Source of the DNA: Williamsia muralis
Lineage (GTDB): Bacteria > Actinomycetota > Actinomycetes > Mycobacteriales > Mycobacteriaceae
DNA length: 64,000 nt
Direction: 5' to 3'
Assembly: GCF_002735905.1 (NCBI RefSeq)
Contig: NZ_PEBD01000008.1
Coordinates: 434,001 to 498,000, forward strand
A program made the position numbers and the translations under genes. Every line of letters begins with the position of its first letter. Within the stretch, counting starts at the first letter, position 1. This document shows, piece by piece, positions 55,771-64,000 of the stretch. Below the pieces are notes generated by a model. That model saw only the letters and a program-made list of their open reading frames with translations, did no database searches and was not told the DNA's origin.

Positions 55771-57240
55771 TCAGTCCGCCAGAGCCGGTTCGGCGGCGGG
55801 CGCCGGGGTGTCGACCTTGTTGACGCGGATGAGCGCGAGCGACGCGATCAGCGCGAGCACGGTCACCACGATGGCTGCCTGGAAGGCATGCTGTTGACCT
55901 GCCACGAAGATGTCGGCCTGACCGCCTGCGGTGCCCGCGCCGGCCCCGAGCTCGTCGGCGCGAGACGCCGCGGCATGCGCGAAAATGGTGCCGAAGACGG
56001 CGAGACCGATCGCACCGCCGACCTGCTGGCCGGTGTTGAGCAGGGCAGAGGCCAGGCCCGTTTCGTGTGGGGCCACGCCATTGACAGCAGTCAGTGTCAG
56101 CGGCACGAAGCTGCAACCCATGCCCACGCCGAACACAACCAGAGAGCCGAAGAAGAACCAGTAACTGCTGCCGGCGTCGAGCTGTGTCAACAGAACCATC
56201 GCCACGACAGCGAGGATCGGTCCGACGGTGAGGAACGGACGGATACCGATCTTCGGGATGAGTCGCCGGACCACGACGATGGACATGAACATGATCGTCA
56301 CCGGCATGGGCAGGAAACCGACGCCAGTGTGGAAGGGACTCCAGCCGTGCACGTTCTGCAGGTATTGCGCCAAGAAGTAGAACGTCGTGAACATTCCGGC
56401 CGCGAGGAACAGCATGATCAGGTAGGAACCTGTGCGGTTACGGTCGCCGAAGATGTGGAACGGCATGAGCGGATGGCTGGAGAAGCGTTCGATGACCACG
56501 AACGCGACCAGCAGTGCTGCGGCGATCACGAGGGTCGCGACAGTTGTTGTCGCACCCCAGCCGTCGTCCGCGGCCTTGGTCAGCCCGTAGACGAGCAGCG
56601 ACATTCCGGCGGTGACGGAGATGGCACCCGGTAGATCGAGTTTGGTGCCTGAGCCCTGCGACTCGCCCAGCACGCGTGGCGCCAGGAGTAGCACGATCGC
56701 ACCGATCGGGGCGTTGATGAACAAAGCCCATCGCCAGCTGGCGAAGTCGGTCAGCACGCCTCCGAGCAGCAGACCCAGTGCCCCGCCCGATGCGGCCATG
56801 GCCGCGAACACGCCGAAGGCACGAGCTCGTGCCTTCGGCTCGGTGAACGTGGTGGCCAGCAGGGCAAGAGCGGTGGGCGCGGCGATGGCACCACCGGCGC
56901 CCTGAGCGGCGCGGGCGATGATCAGCATCATCTCGCTGGTGGCGAATCCGCCGACAAGCGATGCAACCGCGAAGAGCGCGATGCCGATCATGAACATCCG
57001 CCGGCGGCCGAACAGATCGCCGGTGCGTCCGCCGAAGAGTAGGAGCCCGCCGAACGCGAGCGAGTAGGCGGTGACAACCCAGGTGAGGTTGGCCGCCGAG
57101 AAGTCGAGGTCGTCGCGGATGCTGGGCAGCGCGACATTCACCACGGTGGCATCGAGCACCACCATGAGCTGCGCGACGCAGATCACGGCGAGGGCGATGC
57201 CGCCGTTGCGGGTCGCGGGTGTGGGTGGCGCTTCAGTCAT
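55771..57240 (-). CDS. DHA2-type MFS multidrug exporter
   Basis: A 489-residue exporter with 14 predicted helices, EmrB/QacA type. LMVVLDATVVNVALPSI is the helix-1 signature, GGRTGDLFGRRR is motif A, and ARAAQGAGGAIAAPTALALL is motif C. It should exchange drugs or metabolites for protons. ATG 57240 overlaps the TetR gene end by 8 bases, so the repressor and pump form one operon, the standard arrangement for self-regulated efflux. Confidence 0.93.
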   Translation of the reverse strand: MTEAPPTPATRNGGIALAVICVAQLMVVLDATVVNVALPSIRDDLDFSAANLTWVVTAYSLAFGGLLLFGGRTGDLFGRRRMFMIGIALFAVASLVGGFATSEMMLIIARAAQGAGGAIAAPTALALLATTFTEPKARARAFGVFAAMAASGGALGLLLGGVLTDFASWRWALFINAPIGAIVLLLAPRVLGESQGSGTKLDLPGAISVTAGMSLLVYGLTKAADDGWGATTTVATLVIAAALLVAFVVIERFSSHPLMPFHIFGDRNRTGSYLIMLFLAAGMFTTFYFLAQYLQNVHGWSPFHTGVGFLPMPVTIMFMSIVVVRRLIPKIGIRPFLTVGPILAVVAMVLLTQLDAGSSYWFFFGSLVVFGVGMGCSFVPLTLTAVNGVAPHETGLASALLNTGQQVGGAIGLAVFGTIFAHAAASRADELGAGAGTAGGQADIFVAGQQHAFQAAIVVTVLALIASLALIRVNKVDTPAPAAEPALAD

Positions 57241-57871
57241 GGCTGTCCTTCTGGGCGGTGGATATGGTTCGCCGGGGGAGCCCCAGCACCGGAAGTAGCA
57301 CGCTGCCAACAACTTTCTCAGCGTAAGCGCGGCCGGCGGGCTGGCCTGTCGTGAGTGCACGCTGCAGCATCAGCGAGGGCAACAGGCTCGCGGCCATGGC
57401 CACGTCGATGTCGGTTTTGAGTTCACCTCGGCGCCGCGCGCGTTCGAGCATCTCGGTCATGCGGGCGATGCGCGGCTCGGTGAAGCGGGTTCGGAACGCC
57501 TCGAGAAGCTCGGGCTCACGGGGAAGGGCGGAACAGATGCTCACCATCACCCGCAACAGCCGCTGTGAATACGGATTGCAGGAGATGGCGATCATCTTTT
57601 CGATGTCGCCTTCGAGGGTGCCGGTGTCTATCGCGTCGATGGCAGGCTTGAGCGTCGCCATCGTGTCGATGACGAGCTCGGCCTTGTTGGCCCACCGGCG
57701 GTAGACGGTGGCCTTGCCGACGCCTGCCGCGGTGGCGACGCCTTCCATGGTCAGGCGGTCGTAACCGTCGCGGACGAGAACCTCGACCACCGCATCGATG
57801 ATCGCTTCGTCCCGGCTCGGATCCCGAGGTCGCCCTCGACGGGCTTCCTCCGCGGCGTTGATGGATGGCAC
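57233..57871 (-). CDS. TetR family repressor
   Basis: A 212-residue regulator. The N-terminal helix-turn-helix (about 20-66) contains TMEGVATAAGVGKATVYRRWANKAELV. The C-terminal ligand domain is all-helical (TEMLERARRRGELKTDIDV). It likely represses the downstream MFS pump and perhaps the divergent PaaK-like gene, whose start lies about 100 bases away. GTG 57871 is the start (MPSINAAEEARRGRPRD). Confidence 0.93.
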   Translation of the reverse strand: MPSINAAEEARRGRPRDPSRDEAIIDAVVEVLVRDGYDRLTMEGVATAAGVGKATVYRRWANKAELVIDTMATLKPAIDAIDTGTLEGDIEKMIAISCNPYSQRLLRVMVSICSALPREPELLEAFRTRFTEPRIARMTEMLERARRRGELKTDIDVAMAASLLPSLMLQRALTTGQPAGRAYAEKVVGSVLLPVLGLPRRTISTAQKDSHD

Positions 57872-57972
57872 TGGTGGACGGTAGCACGAAACGGAACGGT
57901 GTCGTATCGAAAACTCGGCTCAGGAATCCCGAACGCTCGGCAATGCTGATGACTCTCTGCCAGGCTGAGCCG

Positions 57973-59364
57973 ATGCATGACGGGTTTGCCCAGGATGGGG
58001 TCGAGGATGTCGACCGGGGCCGGCAGTGGCTTCGCCGGGATGCGCGCCGAGCGTCGCGCCCGGACGCCGATCTCGATGCGCGGGTGACTCGGCGTTTGTC
58101 ATCACTGGTCGACCGGTCTCGCACGCTGTCACCGCTGTTCTCCGAGCTGTATGCCGACATCGACAATCGGGTGACCCTGCAGGGCCTGCCGGCCACCACG
58201 AAACCCATGCTGCTCGATCGGTTCGACGAGTGGTGCACCGATCGTGCGGTCACCCGCGCGGCCATCGACGAGTTCATTGCCGACACCGGCAACGTAGGGC
58301 AGCGGTTCCTCGGTGAGTACCTCTGCAGTGAGTCCTCCGGCACGTCTGGGGTGACCGGGCTGTTCGTCACGGAGGAATCGGCGGTGACGGTCGCCGCAGC
58401 GTTGGGAGTTCGCAATCGCCGACCGCCACCGACCGCAATGGTTCGACTGCTGGCCAAGAGAATGCGAACCGCACTCATCATCAATCTCAAGGGCCACCAT
58501 ATGGGCGCCGCCTTCTACTCGAGTCGGACGGTCGCAGGTGCGGACTCGCGGGTTCGGTTCATGTCCGTGTTCGACCCGATCGACACGTTGGCCGAGCAGC
58601 TCACACGGTTCGATCCAGCCTGTATCAGCTCGTACGCGTCTGTCGTGGTACTACTCGCACGCGAGCAGTTGGCCGGTCGACTTTCCATCAATCCTGCGGT
58701 GGTGCTGCCATTTTCAGAGACCATCACCGCTGAGGCGCTACAGCTGATGCAACGCGCGTGGCCACACGCGCAGATAATCGATCGCTATGTGTCGAATGAG
58801 TGCATGTTCATCTCGGCGCGGTGCTCGCAGCGGTGGCACCATCTCAACGCCGACTGGGTGATCCTGGAACCTGTTGATGCCGAATACAATCCGGTACCGC
58901 CCGGCACGCAGTCGCATACTGTTCTGCTCACCAACCTCTTCCGGCGGGTCCAACCGATCATCCGATATGACCTCGGTGACTCCATCGTGATGCGACCCGA
59001 CCCGTGCCCTTGCGGTAACCCGCTACCCGCGTTTGACGTGGTGGGACGCTCGGGTGAGCTGTTGAACTTCACGGCTGCCGGGCGACTCCGAGGGATCTCG
59101 CCGACCGTGATCAGCGTGACGTTCGATGAAACGCCCGGTGTCGCCCTCTGGCAGGTGGTTCGAGACTCACCGATGCACTTGACCGCTCGCATTTCAGTGG
59201 AAGCCGATCACGATGCGGAGGTCGTCGCACAAGACACCCGCCGGCGACTGACCGAAATCTTGGTCAAGTCCGGGCTGTCGACAGTGAGTGTCGACGTCAT
59301 ACGCGAGCCTCCGGTTCGGAATTCCGGCGGCAAACTCGTGCGGATTGTCGACGCTCACCGCTGA
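57973..59364 (+). CDS. PaaK-like AMP-dependent ligase
   Basis: A protein of 463 residues from ATG 57973; ATG 57943 or an earlier start near 57865 is possible. It belongs to the phenylacetate-CoA ligase (PaaK) branch of adenylating enzymes. The P-loop is ESSGTSGVTG, followed by YDLGDSIVMRPDPCPCGNPLP (with a Cys motif seen in PaaK) and DVVGRSGELL. The C-terminal KLVRIVDAH ends the small domain. The substrate is unknown. It diverges from the TetR gene. Confidence 0.82.
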   Translation: MHDGFAQDGVEDVDRGRQWLRRDARRASRPDADLDARVTRRLSSLVDRSRTLSPLFSELYADIDNRVTLQGLPATTKPMLLDRFDEWCTDRAVTRAAIDEFIADTGNVGQRFLGEYLCSESSGTSGVTGLFVTEESAVTVAAALGVRNRRPPPTAMVRLLAKRMRTALIINLKGHHMGAAFYSSRTVAGADSRVRFMSVFDPIDTLAEQLTRFDPACISSYASVVVLLAREQLAGRLSINPAVVLPFSETITAEALQLMQRAWPHAQIIDRYVSNECMFISARCSQRWHHLNADWVILEPVDAEYNPVPPGTQSHTVLLTNLFRRVQPIIRYDLGDSIVMRPDPCPCGNPLPAFDVVGRSGELLNFTAAGRLRGISPTVISVTFDETPGVALWQVVRDSPMHLTARISVEADHDAEVVAQDTRRRLTEILVKSGLSTVSVDVIREPPVRNSGGKLVRIVDAHR

Positions 59365-59401
59365 GGTGGGGGCTGACCGAACCCAGCGTTATGAATCCCG
59401 C

Positions 59402-59420
59402 CGTGGGAGGTGCTCCCACG
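59402..59420 (+). terminator. hairpin terminator after the PaaK-like gene
   Basis: A perfect eight-base stem, CGTGGGAG / CTCCCACG with a three-base loop, lies 37 bases after the stop codon. There is no T-tract, as is common in actinobacteria. Confidence 0.55.
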
Positions 59421-59449
59421 AACAACGGTTCCGAGAAAACCAGTCGCCT

Positions 59450-59468
59450 GTTGCAACCCGGATGCAAC
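59450..59468 (+). promoter_or_regulatory. palindrome in the aldehyde dehydrogenase promoter
   Basis: GTTGCA (59450-59455) and TGCAAC (59463-59468), spacer seven bases, form a perfect inverted repeat about 90 bases before the aldehyde dehydrogenase start. A second symmetric element, GTGTG-N8-CACAC, follows at about 59483-59500. Either could be the binding site of the GAF-type activator encoded at 39864-41183; this is inference. Confidence 0.4.
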
Positions 59469-59557
59469 GCGGCGACTCGTACTGTGTGCCTTAAGTCACA
59501 CGTGGCCGCCCTGCGGGGGCGGGTCACGAGGGCCACCACAGGTAACAGAGGAGCATC

Positions 59558-61081
59558 ATGACCGTTTACGCCAATCCCGGAACATCCGACGCAGTGATGA
59601 GTTTTGAGTCGCGCTACGAGAACTGGATCGGTGGCCAATGGACAGCACCGGTCAAGGGCCAGTACTTCGAGAATCCGTCGCCCGTCAACGGCAAGACGTT
59701 CTGCGAGGTCGCCCGGTCCACATCCGAGGACATCGATCTGGCCCTCGACGCAGCCCACAAGGCCGCCCCGATGTGGGGTCGTACCTCGGTTGCCGAGCGG
59801 TCGCTGACGCTGCTGCGGATCGCAGACCGCATGGAGGAGAACCTCGAGAAGCTGGCTGTCGCGGAGTCATGGGACAACGGCAAGGCCGTTCGCGAGACCC
59901 TGGCGGCTGACATCCCGCTGGCGATCGACCACATCCGATACTTCGCGGGAGCGCTTCGCGCCCAACAGGGGTCGATCTCCGAGATCGACGAAGACACGGT
60001 GGCCTACCACTTCCACGAGCCCCTCGGCGTTGTCGGCCAGATCATCCCGTGGAACTTCCCGATCCTGATGGCCGTCTGGAAGCTCGCTCCCGCGCTGGCC
60101 GCCGGAAACGCGGTGGTGCTCAAGCCCGCCGAGCAGACGCCGGCTTCGATCCTCTACCTGATGAGCCTGATCGCCGACCTGCTACCGGCCGGCGTGCTGA
60201 ACATCGTCAACGGATTCGGTGTCGAAGCGGGCAAGCCGCTGGCCTCGAGCAACCGGATCCGCAAGATCGCGTTCACCGGCGAGACCACCACGGGCCGGCT
60301 GATCATGCAGTACGCGTCGGAGAACATCATCCCGGTGACCCTCGAACTCGGTGGCAAGAGCCCGAACATTTTCTTCGCGGACGTCATGGCACAGGACGAC
60401 GGCTTCCGCGACCGCGCGCTCGAAGGCTTCACGATGTTCGCCCTGAACCAGGGCGAGGTGTGCACGTGCCCCAGCCGTGCCCTGATCCAGGACTCGATCT
60501 ACGACGACTTCATCGACCTCGCGGTGGAACGCACGAAGAAGATCAAGCAGGGCAACCCGCTCGACACCGACAGCATGATGGGCGCCCAGGCGTCCAACGA
60601 CCAGTTCGAGAAGATCACCTCGTACCTGTCGATCGGTAAGGAGGAGGGAGCCAAGGTTCTCACCGGTGGTGAGCCCCTCGAATTGGAGGGCGATCTGGCC
60701 GGCGGCTACTACATCAAGCCCACCATCTTCGCCGGCACGAACCGGATGCGCATCTTCCAGGAGGAGATCTTCGGCCCGGTCCTCGCTGTCACCAAGTTCT
60801 CCGACTATGCCGACGCCATGCAGATCGCGAACGACACCCTGTACGGACTCGGTGCCGGGGTGTGGACCCGCGACGGTGCCACCGCCTACCGCGCAGGCCG
60901 TGAGATCCAGGCCGGTCGGGTGTGGACCAACACCTACCACGACTACCCGGCTCACGCGGCCTTCGGCGGCTACAAGCAGTCCGGCATCGGCCGCGAGAAC
61001 CACCTGATGATGCTCGAGCACTACCAGCAGACCAAGAACCTGCTGGTGGGTTACGCTCAACAGGCCAAGGGCTTCTTCTGA
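59558..61081 (+). CDS. exaC: NAD-dependent aldehyde dehydrogenase (ExaC/AldA type)
   Basis: A 507-residue cytosolic aldehyde dehydrogenase. The catalytic Cys is C302 in [11 protein letters not shown] and the general base E263 in TLELGGKSP. The NAD-binding FTGETTTGR and the PWNFPILM stretch are typical. The ExaC/AldA subgroup oxidises acetaldehyde and is paired with DUF779 in many actinobacteria, as here. ATG 59558 starts MTVYANPG after ACAGAGGAGC. Confidence 0.93.
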   Translation: MTVYANPGTSDAVMSFESRYENWIGGQWTAPVKGQYFENPSPVNGKTFCEVARSTSEDIDLALDAAHKAAPMWGRTSVAERSLTLLRIADRMEENLEKLAVAESWDNGKAVRETLAADIPLAIDHIRYFAGALRAQQGSISEIDEDTVAYHFHEPLGVVGQIIPWNFPILMAVWKLAPALAAGNAVVLKPAEQTPASILYLMSLIADLLPAGVLNIVNGFGVEAGKPLASSNRIRKIAFTGETTTGRLIMQYASENIIPVTLELGGKSPNIFFADVMAQDDGFRDRALEGFTMFALNQGEVCTCPSRALIQDSIYDDFIDLAVERTKKIKQGNPLDTDSMMGAQASNDQFEKITSYLSIGKEEGAKVLTGGEPLELEGDLAGGYYIKPTIFAGTNRMRIFQEEIFGPVLAVTKFSDYADAMQIANDTLYGLGAGVWTRDGATAYRAGREIQAGRVWTNTYHDYPAHAAFGGYKQSGIGRENHLMMLEHYQQTKNLLVGYAQQAKGFF

Positions 61082-61134
61082 TCGAAGCTTTTCCTCAAGC
61101 GTGACAACAGATTTCATCAGGAAGTGAGTGTGTG

Positions 61135-61545
61135 ATGACTGCACCGGAACGGGTCGTCGCAACTGACTCCGCCGTGGAGCTCCTGACCAAGCTGTCGGAG
61201 CTCCACGGCGGCCTCATGATCCACCAGTCCGGTGGATGCTGCGATGGATCGGCCCCGATGTGTTACCCCGCCGGAGAGTTCCGCGTCGGCAGTCGTGATG
61301 TGCTGGTCGGAACGCTCGACCTGCCCGAACCCCTACCCGCGGTACGGGTATGGATCAACGGTGACCAGTTCGAACTGTGGAAACACACCCAGCTGATCCT
61401 CGATGTCGTCCCCGGGCGTGGTGCCGGGTTCAGCCTCGAGGCGCCCGAGGGTGTCCGGTTCCTCTCCCGTTCGAGAGCATTCACCGCTGATGAGAACTCC
61501 GATCTCGACGCCGCTCCACCCCTGCGCGGCGCAGAGGTCGGCTGA
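61135..61545 (+). CDS. DUF779 family protein
   Basis: A 136-residue protein, 53 bases downstream of the aldehyde dehydrogenase gene. The HQSGGCCDGSAPMCYP motif at about 30-45 has three Cys residues and defines DUF779. It is always found next to aldehyde dehydrogenases; its role is not established, though a Cys cluster suggests metal or redox binding. ATG 61135 follows AGGAAGTGAG. Confidence 0.93.
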   Translation: MTAPERVVATDSAVELLTKLSELHGGLMIHQSGGCCDGSAPMCYPAGEFRVGSRDVLVGTLDLPEPLPAVRVWINGDQFELWKHTQLILDVVPGRGAGFSLEAPEGVRFLSRSRAFTADENSDLDAAPPLRGAEVG

Positions 61546-61665
61546 CCCGATCAGGGTCACCCCGCCCGCTCCGGACATCTCTGACGGCCGCCACTGAAGG
61601 AGATGACCGGGGCGGGCGTTTCGCGTTCAGCGGACCGCAGATGGCACCGGCGCTACGCTACCGGC

Positions 61666-62235
61666 ATGGCTGACATCCAGGCGCCCCAGCTGCATCCGGC
61701 GGATCTTGCCGAATGGGCCAGGTGGTTGGCAGACAATCACGCCACCTCGTCGGGCGTGTGGCTCGTGTTCTGGCGCAAGGGATCCGGTCACCCACCACTC
61801 GACTACGACGAAGCCGTTCGTGAAGCACTCTGTTGGGGATGGATCGACGGTCACACCCGGGCGATCGACGACCACCGCCGTGGCATGTGGTTCACGCGCA
61901 GGGGACGCGACAGTGCGTGGGCGACGTCGAACAAGGCGCGGGTTGCCGACCTGATCGCTCAGGGTCGGATGCGACCTCCAGGACAAGCGGTCATCGACGA
62001 CGCCAAATCCCGCGGGCTGTGGAACCTGCTCGACGATGCCGAGGCGTTGATCGAATCACCCGAACTGGCAACAGCTCTCGATGTCGATCCGGTTGCCCGC
62101 GAAAACTGGGATGCGTTCCCGCCCAGCGCTCGTAAGCTGGGCCTCTCGCAGATCGCCTTTGCCAAGCGCCCGGAGACCAAGTCCAAGCGCATCGCTGCCA
62201 TCGTCGAGAAGGCCGCCCGGAATCAACGGCCGTGA
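61666..62235 (+). CDS. YdeI/OmpD-associated family protein
   Basis: A 189-residue soluble protein. EWARWLADNHATSSGVWLVFWRKGSG, EAVREALCWGWIDGHTRAID and RRGRDSAWATSNKARVADL are the family's signature blocks. YdeI proteins are linked to peptide-antibiotic or bacteriocin protection in enterobacteria; the role in actinobacteria is unknown. ATG 61666 (MADIQAPQLHPAD) is chosen; the longer frame to 61603 lacks matching sequence. Confidence 0.9.
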   Translation: MADIQAPQLHPADLAEWARWLADNHATSSGVWLVFWRKGSGHPPLDYDEAVREALCWGWIDGHTRAIDDHRRGMWFTRRGRDSAWATSNKARVADLIAQGRMRPPGQAVIDDAKSRGLWNLLDDAEALIESPELATALDVDPVARENWDAFPPSARKLGLSQIAFAKRPETKSKRIAAIVEKAARNQRP

Positions 62236-62242
62236 CAGGCTG

Positions 62243-62274
62243 CGCCGCCATTCCCCTTCCCGGAAATGGCGGCG
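62243..62274. terminator. bidirectional hairpin terminator
   Basis: A perfect ten-base inverted repeat, CGCCGCCATT (62243-62252) / AATGGCGGCG (62265-62274), lies in the 51-base gap between two converging genes (YdeI and PRC-barrel). Being symmetric, it can stop transcription in both directions. No T-tract is present. Confidence 0.75.
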
Positions 62275-62286
62275 TGAGCCGGACGG

Positions 62287-63087
62287 CTAGTGCTTCTTGC
62301 CGTCTTCGTCGATCTCCACGCGCTCTTTGCGAACCTCGTCGGTGACCGTCGCCTCGTCGGACACCGTCTCGGTGTTCAGCCGGACACGTTCGACAGCTTC
62401 GACGTCCTTCTCCACCACGGGCACCTCGCTGTGGAGGACCACCTCGTGCTCTTCCTCGCTGATGGCGGGACCGTCATGGGCGGCGCCGCGGTTGGCGTCG
62501 GTGATCGGTTCGCGCTCGATACGTATCTCTTCGTGGCTGACCGGCACCGTCTTGGTGACGTTCTCGGTGACGACGTACTTGCGCAGTCGCGCACGGCCGG
62601 TCTCCTGCTGGGTGGTCCCGACGCGGACCTTCTCCTCGGAGACGGTCATCGCATCGTCCGTGGTGGGACCCGAAGTATCATGTCCGACAACTCCTTTGCC
62701 GGAACCACCGGTGCCGGTTGTGTTGTCCGCGGTACCGACGTGGCCCGCATCGCCGCCGCCGCCCGTTCCTGCGAGGCCGTAGTACTCGTAGAGCCGGTCC
62801 TCCTCGGCCGGTGACAGGCTCCCGTCAGGGTCGACCCGCGGCGCGTCCTTGATCTTGTCTTTGTCGTAGCTGATGGCGATGTCGTTGCCCTGGACGGTCG
62901 CATCGGCGAGAGGGGCAAACGACTCGGATGTGCCGAACAGGCCCGTCTTGACGGTCACCCACGTGGGCTCATCGGTCTGGTTGTCGAGGTAGATCTGGCC
63001 GATACTGCCGATCTTGCCGCCGCTCGCGGACACGACGTTTCCGCCGCCGCTGGAAAGTTTGCTCACTTGATTGCTGGAAATGGTCAC
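62287..63087 (-). CDS. PRC-barrel and DUF2382 (YsnF-type) stress protein
   Basis: A 266-residue soluble protein. Residues about 1-115 form a PRC-barrel (GGKIGSIGQIYLDNQTDEPTW, DIAISYDKDKIKDAP). A Gly/Thr-rich linker (about 116-150) precedes the DUF2382 domain (about 155-260), whose repeats of charged residues include EEKVRVGTTQQETGRARLRKY and HEEIRIEREPITDAN. These proteins are general stress-associated in many bacteria, with unknown mechanism. GTG 63087 has TAGGAGA upstream, so the longer frame to 63240 is rejected. Confidence 0.9.
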   Translation of the reverse strand: MTISSNQVSKLSSGGGNVVSASGGKIGSIGQIYLDNQTDEPTWVTVKTGLFGTSESFAPLADATVQGNDIAISYDKDKIKDAPRVDPDGSLSPAEEDRLYEYYGLAGTGGGGDAGHVGTADNTTGTGGSGKGVVGHDTSGPTTDDAMTVSEEKVRVGTTQQETGRARLRKYVVTENVTKTVPVSHEEIRIEREPITDANRGAAHDGPAISEEEHEVVLHSEVPVVEKDVEAVERVRLNTETVSDEATVTDEVRKERVEIDEDGKKH

Positions 63088-63294
63088 GGTGTCTCCTAGT
63101 GGTGCTCGGATTGAGCGGCGATTTGCAGTCGCAAATGCAGCTCCACCGAACGTATGCCCGTGATCATCAACACTAAAACATCTGTGATTAAGGATAATTG
63201 GACACCATGTCCGAGTTATTCGCCGGCCTTCGTGATCCATATTTGCCGCGCGCCAACGACACGCCGACGCCGGGTGGCGCGGCTCTGGGCCGAC

Positions 63295-63744
63295 TCAGAT
63301 GACGCCGGTGGCGTCGTACATCCACGACATGTCGGCCGAACTGAAGTTCTCCACCCAGTTCGGCGGCGCGTGATTGGCCAGGCCACCAAAGTCCCAGTAG
63401 TCCTTCCACAGGGTGATGCGTCCATCGATCACCTTGTGCACGGTCACAAAAGCCAGGGTCGCGGTTTCGCCGGTGGGCCAGGTCCAGGTCTCGGTGTGTT
63501 CGTACATCACGTCCTGACCGTTCTCCACCAGTAAGCCGTCATGGTTGACGTAGTCGGCCAGGCTCTCCAGGCCGATCTTCAGGCGCTTGACGATGTCCTC
63601 GGGCCCTCGCGCGGCAGCTGTAGGACCCACCGGCATGTCGACGTATATGCAGTCGTCGGACACGAAACCCTTGATGGCCTCCCAGTCGCGTCGGCTCAGC
63701 GCGGCCCACAGGCCGAGAACTACGGATTCACTGGTGCTTGTCAC
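63295..63744 (-). CDS. NTF2-like protein, limonene-1,2-epoxide hydrolase family
   Basis: A 149-residue cone-fold protein. VVLGLWAALSRRDWEAIKGFVSDDCIYVDMPVG and FVTVHKVIDGRITLWKDYWD match the LEH/SnoaL-like group. Whether the Asp-Arg-Asp catalytic set of true limonene epoxide hydrolases is complete cannot be judged by eye. GTG 63744 starts directly after the stop codon of the upstream amidohydrolase gene, so the two are coupled. Confidence 0.85.
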   Translation of the reverse strand: MTSTSESVVLGLWAALSRRDWEAIKGFVSDDCIYVDMPVGPTAAARGPEDIVKRLKIGLESLADYVNHDGLLVENGQDVMYEHTETWTWPTGETATLAFVTVHKVIDGRITLWKDYWDFGGLANHAPPNWVENFSSADMSWMYDATGVI

Positions 63745-64000
63745 TCATACCTCTTGGGGTGTTGGATGTGCGGATCGATCGTGCGGCGACGGAGCCGGGC
63801 TGTCACCGGTTCGGGTGCGTAGAAAGCGCCCAACCCGTCGTTTACCGAGAACTGGTGTGGGTGAACCCTTCTCGAACATGAGCTCGCCGTTGACCATCAC
63901 GGCGGACACGGTCTCGTCGTTGCGGTTCACCATTCGTGACAGACCGCCGAACTGCTCGAGCCTTGATTCGCTGTAGGCATCGAGTTGTTCGTCGAGGTGG
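63745..64000 (-). CDS. amidohydrolase (C-terminal part, cut by window end)
   Basis: The last 84 or so residues of a larger protein that enters from the right edge. HLDEQLDAYSESRLEQFGG, MVNRNDETVSAVMVNGELMF and LGKRRVGRFLRTR look like the C-terminal strand and tail of the N-acyl-D-amino-acid deacylase/amidohydrolase family, where the final V-NG strand closes the small beta domain. The active site lies outside the window. The stop at 63745-63747 abuts the NTF2-like gene start. Confidence 0.7.
   Translation of the reverse strand, partial: HLDEQLDAYSESRLEQFGGLSRMVNRNDETVSAVMVNGELMFEKGSPTPVLGKRRVGRFLRTRTGDSPAPSPHDRSAHPTPQEV

Overview
The window starts in the dnaA-dnaN intergenic region (oriC) of a GC-rich actinobacterium. 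The order dnaN-gnd-recF-DUF721-gyrB-gyrA-DUF3566-tRNA-Ile-tRNA-Ala, followed by ppiA, rhomboid, PH protein, crgA, trpG/pabA and pknB-pknA-pbpA-rodA-pstP-fhaB-fhaA, is the classic layout of the Mycobacteriales. Deazaflavin (F420)-type oxidoreductases, an Lsr2 protein and an MMPL transporter fit this order. Gordonia or a close relative is my best guess; that is inference from gene order and protein character, not from a search.

Region by region. 1-10.5 kb: origin side with DnaA-box-like sites, then replication and topology genes on the + strand. 10.5-19 kb: two tRNAs flanking a 42-residue ORF, an F420-type LLM oxidoreductase, small membrane proteins, and a minus-strand GAF-ANTAR cluster (two intact genes plus a decayed third copy at 13988-14352); then ppiA, a rhomboid protease, the PH-domain protein and crgA. 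19-29.6 kb: pabA/trpG convergent with a seven-gene minus-strand growth and division cluster, fhaA > fhaB > pstP > rodA > pbpA > pknA > pknB. Most junctions overlap by 1-4 nt, so co-transcription and translational coupling are likely. 29.9-41.2 kb: tRNA-Leu, an MFS exporter, a hydrolase, a ppGpp-hydrolase-like HD protein, a Ddn-like reductase, YccF, a two-component system divergent from an MMPL transporter, and a GAF-type regulator.

41.2-48.6 kb is the most accessory-looking part: an Lsr2 paralogue, a small membrane ORF, a protein of unknown function next to a three-PAS diguanylate cyclase with an intergenic region rich in inverted repeats, an oxidoreductase/SDR pair and a small secreted protein. 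48.6-64 kb is general metabolism and envelope: hydrolase, DJ-1/PfpI, acyl-CoA synthetase, CPBP protease, UbiA prenyltransferase, phosphodiesterase, a TetR-MFS pair, a PaaK-like ligase, aldehyde dehydrogenase plus DUF779, YdeI, a PRC-barrel/DUF2382 stress protein, an NTF2-like protein and the 3' end of an amidohydrolase.

No insertion sequence, prophage, CRISPR array or clear genomic island was seen. The most interesting signals are regulatory: a cluster of DnaA-box-like sites over the start of the PH-protein gene, a folded leader before the GAF-ANTAR operon and its decayed paralogue, a palindrome in the aldehyde dehydrogenase promoter whose likely regulator lies 18 kb away, and the repeat-rich region before the diguanylate cyclase.
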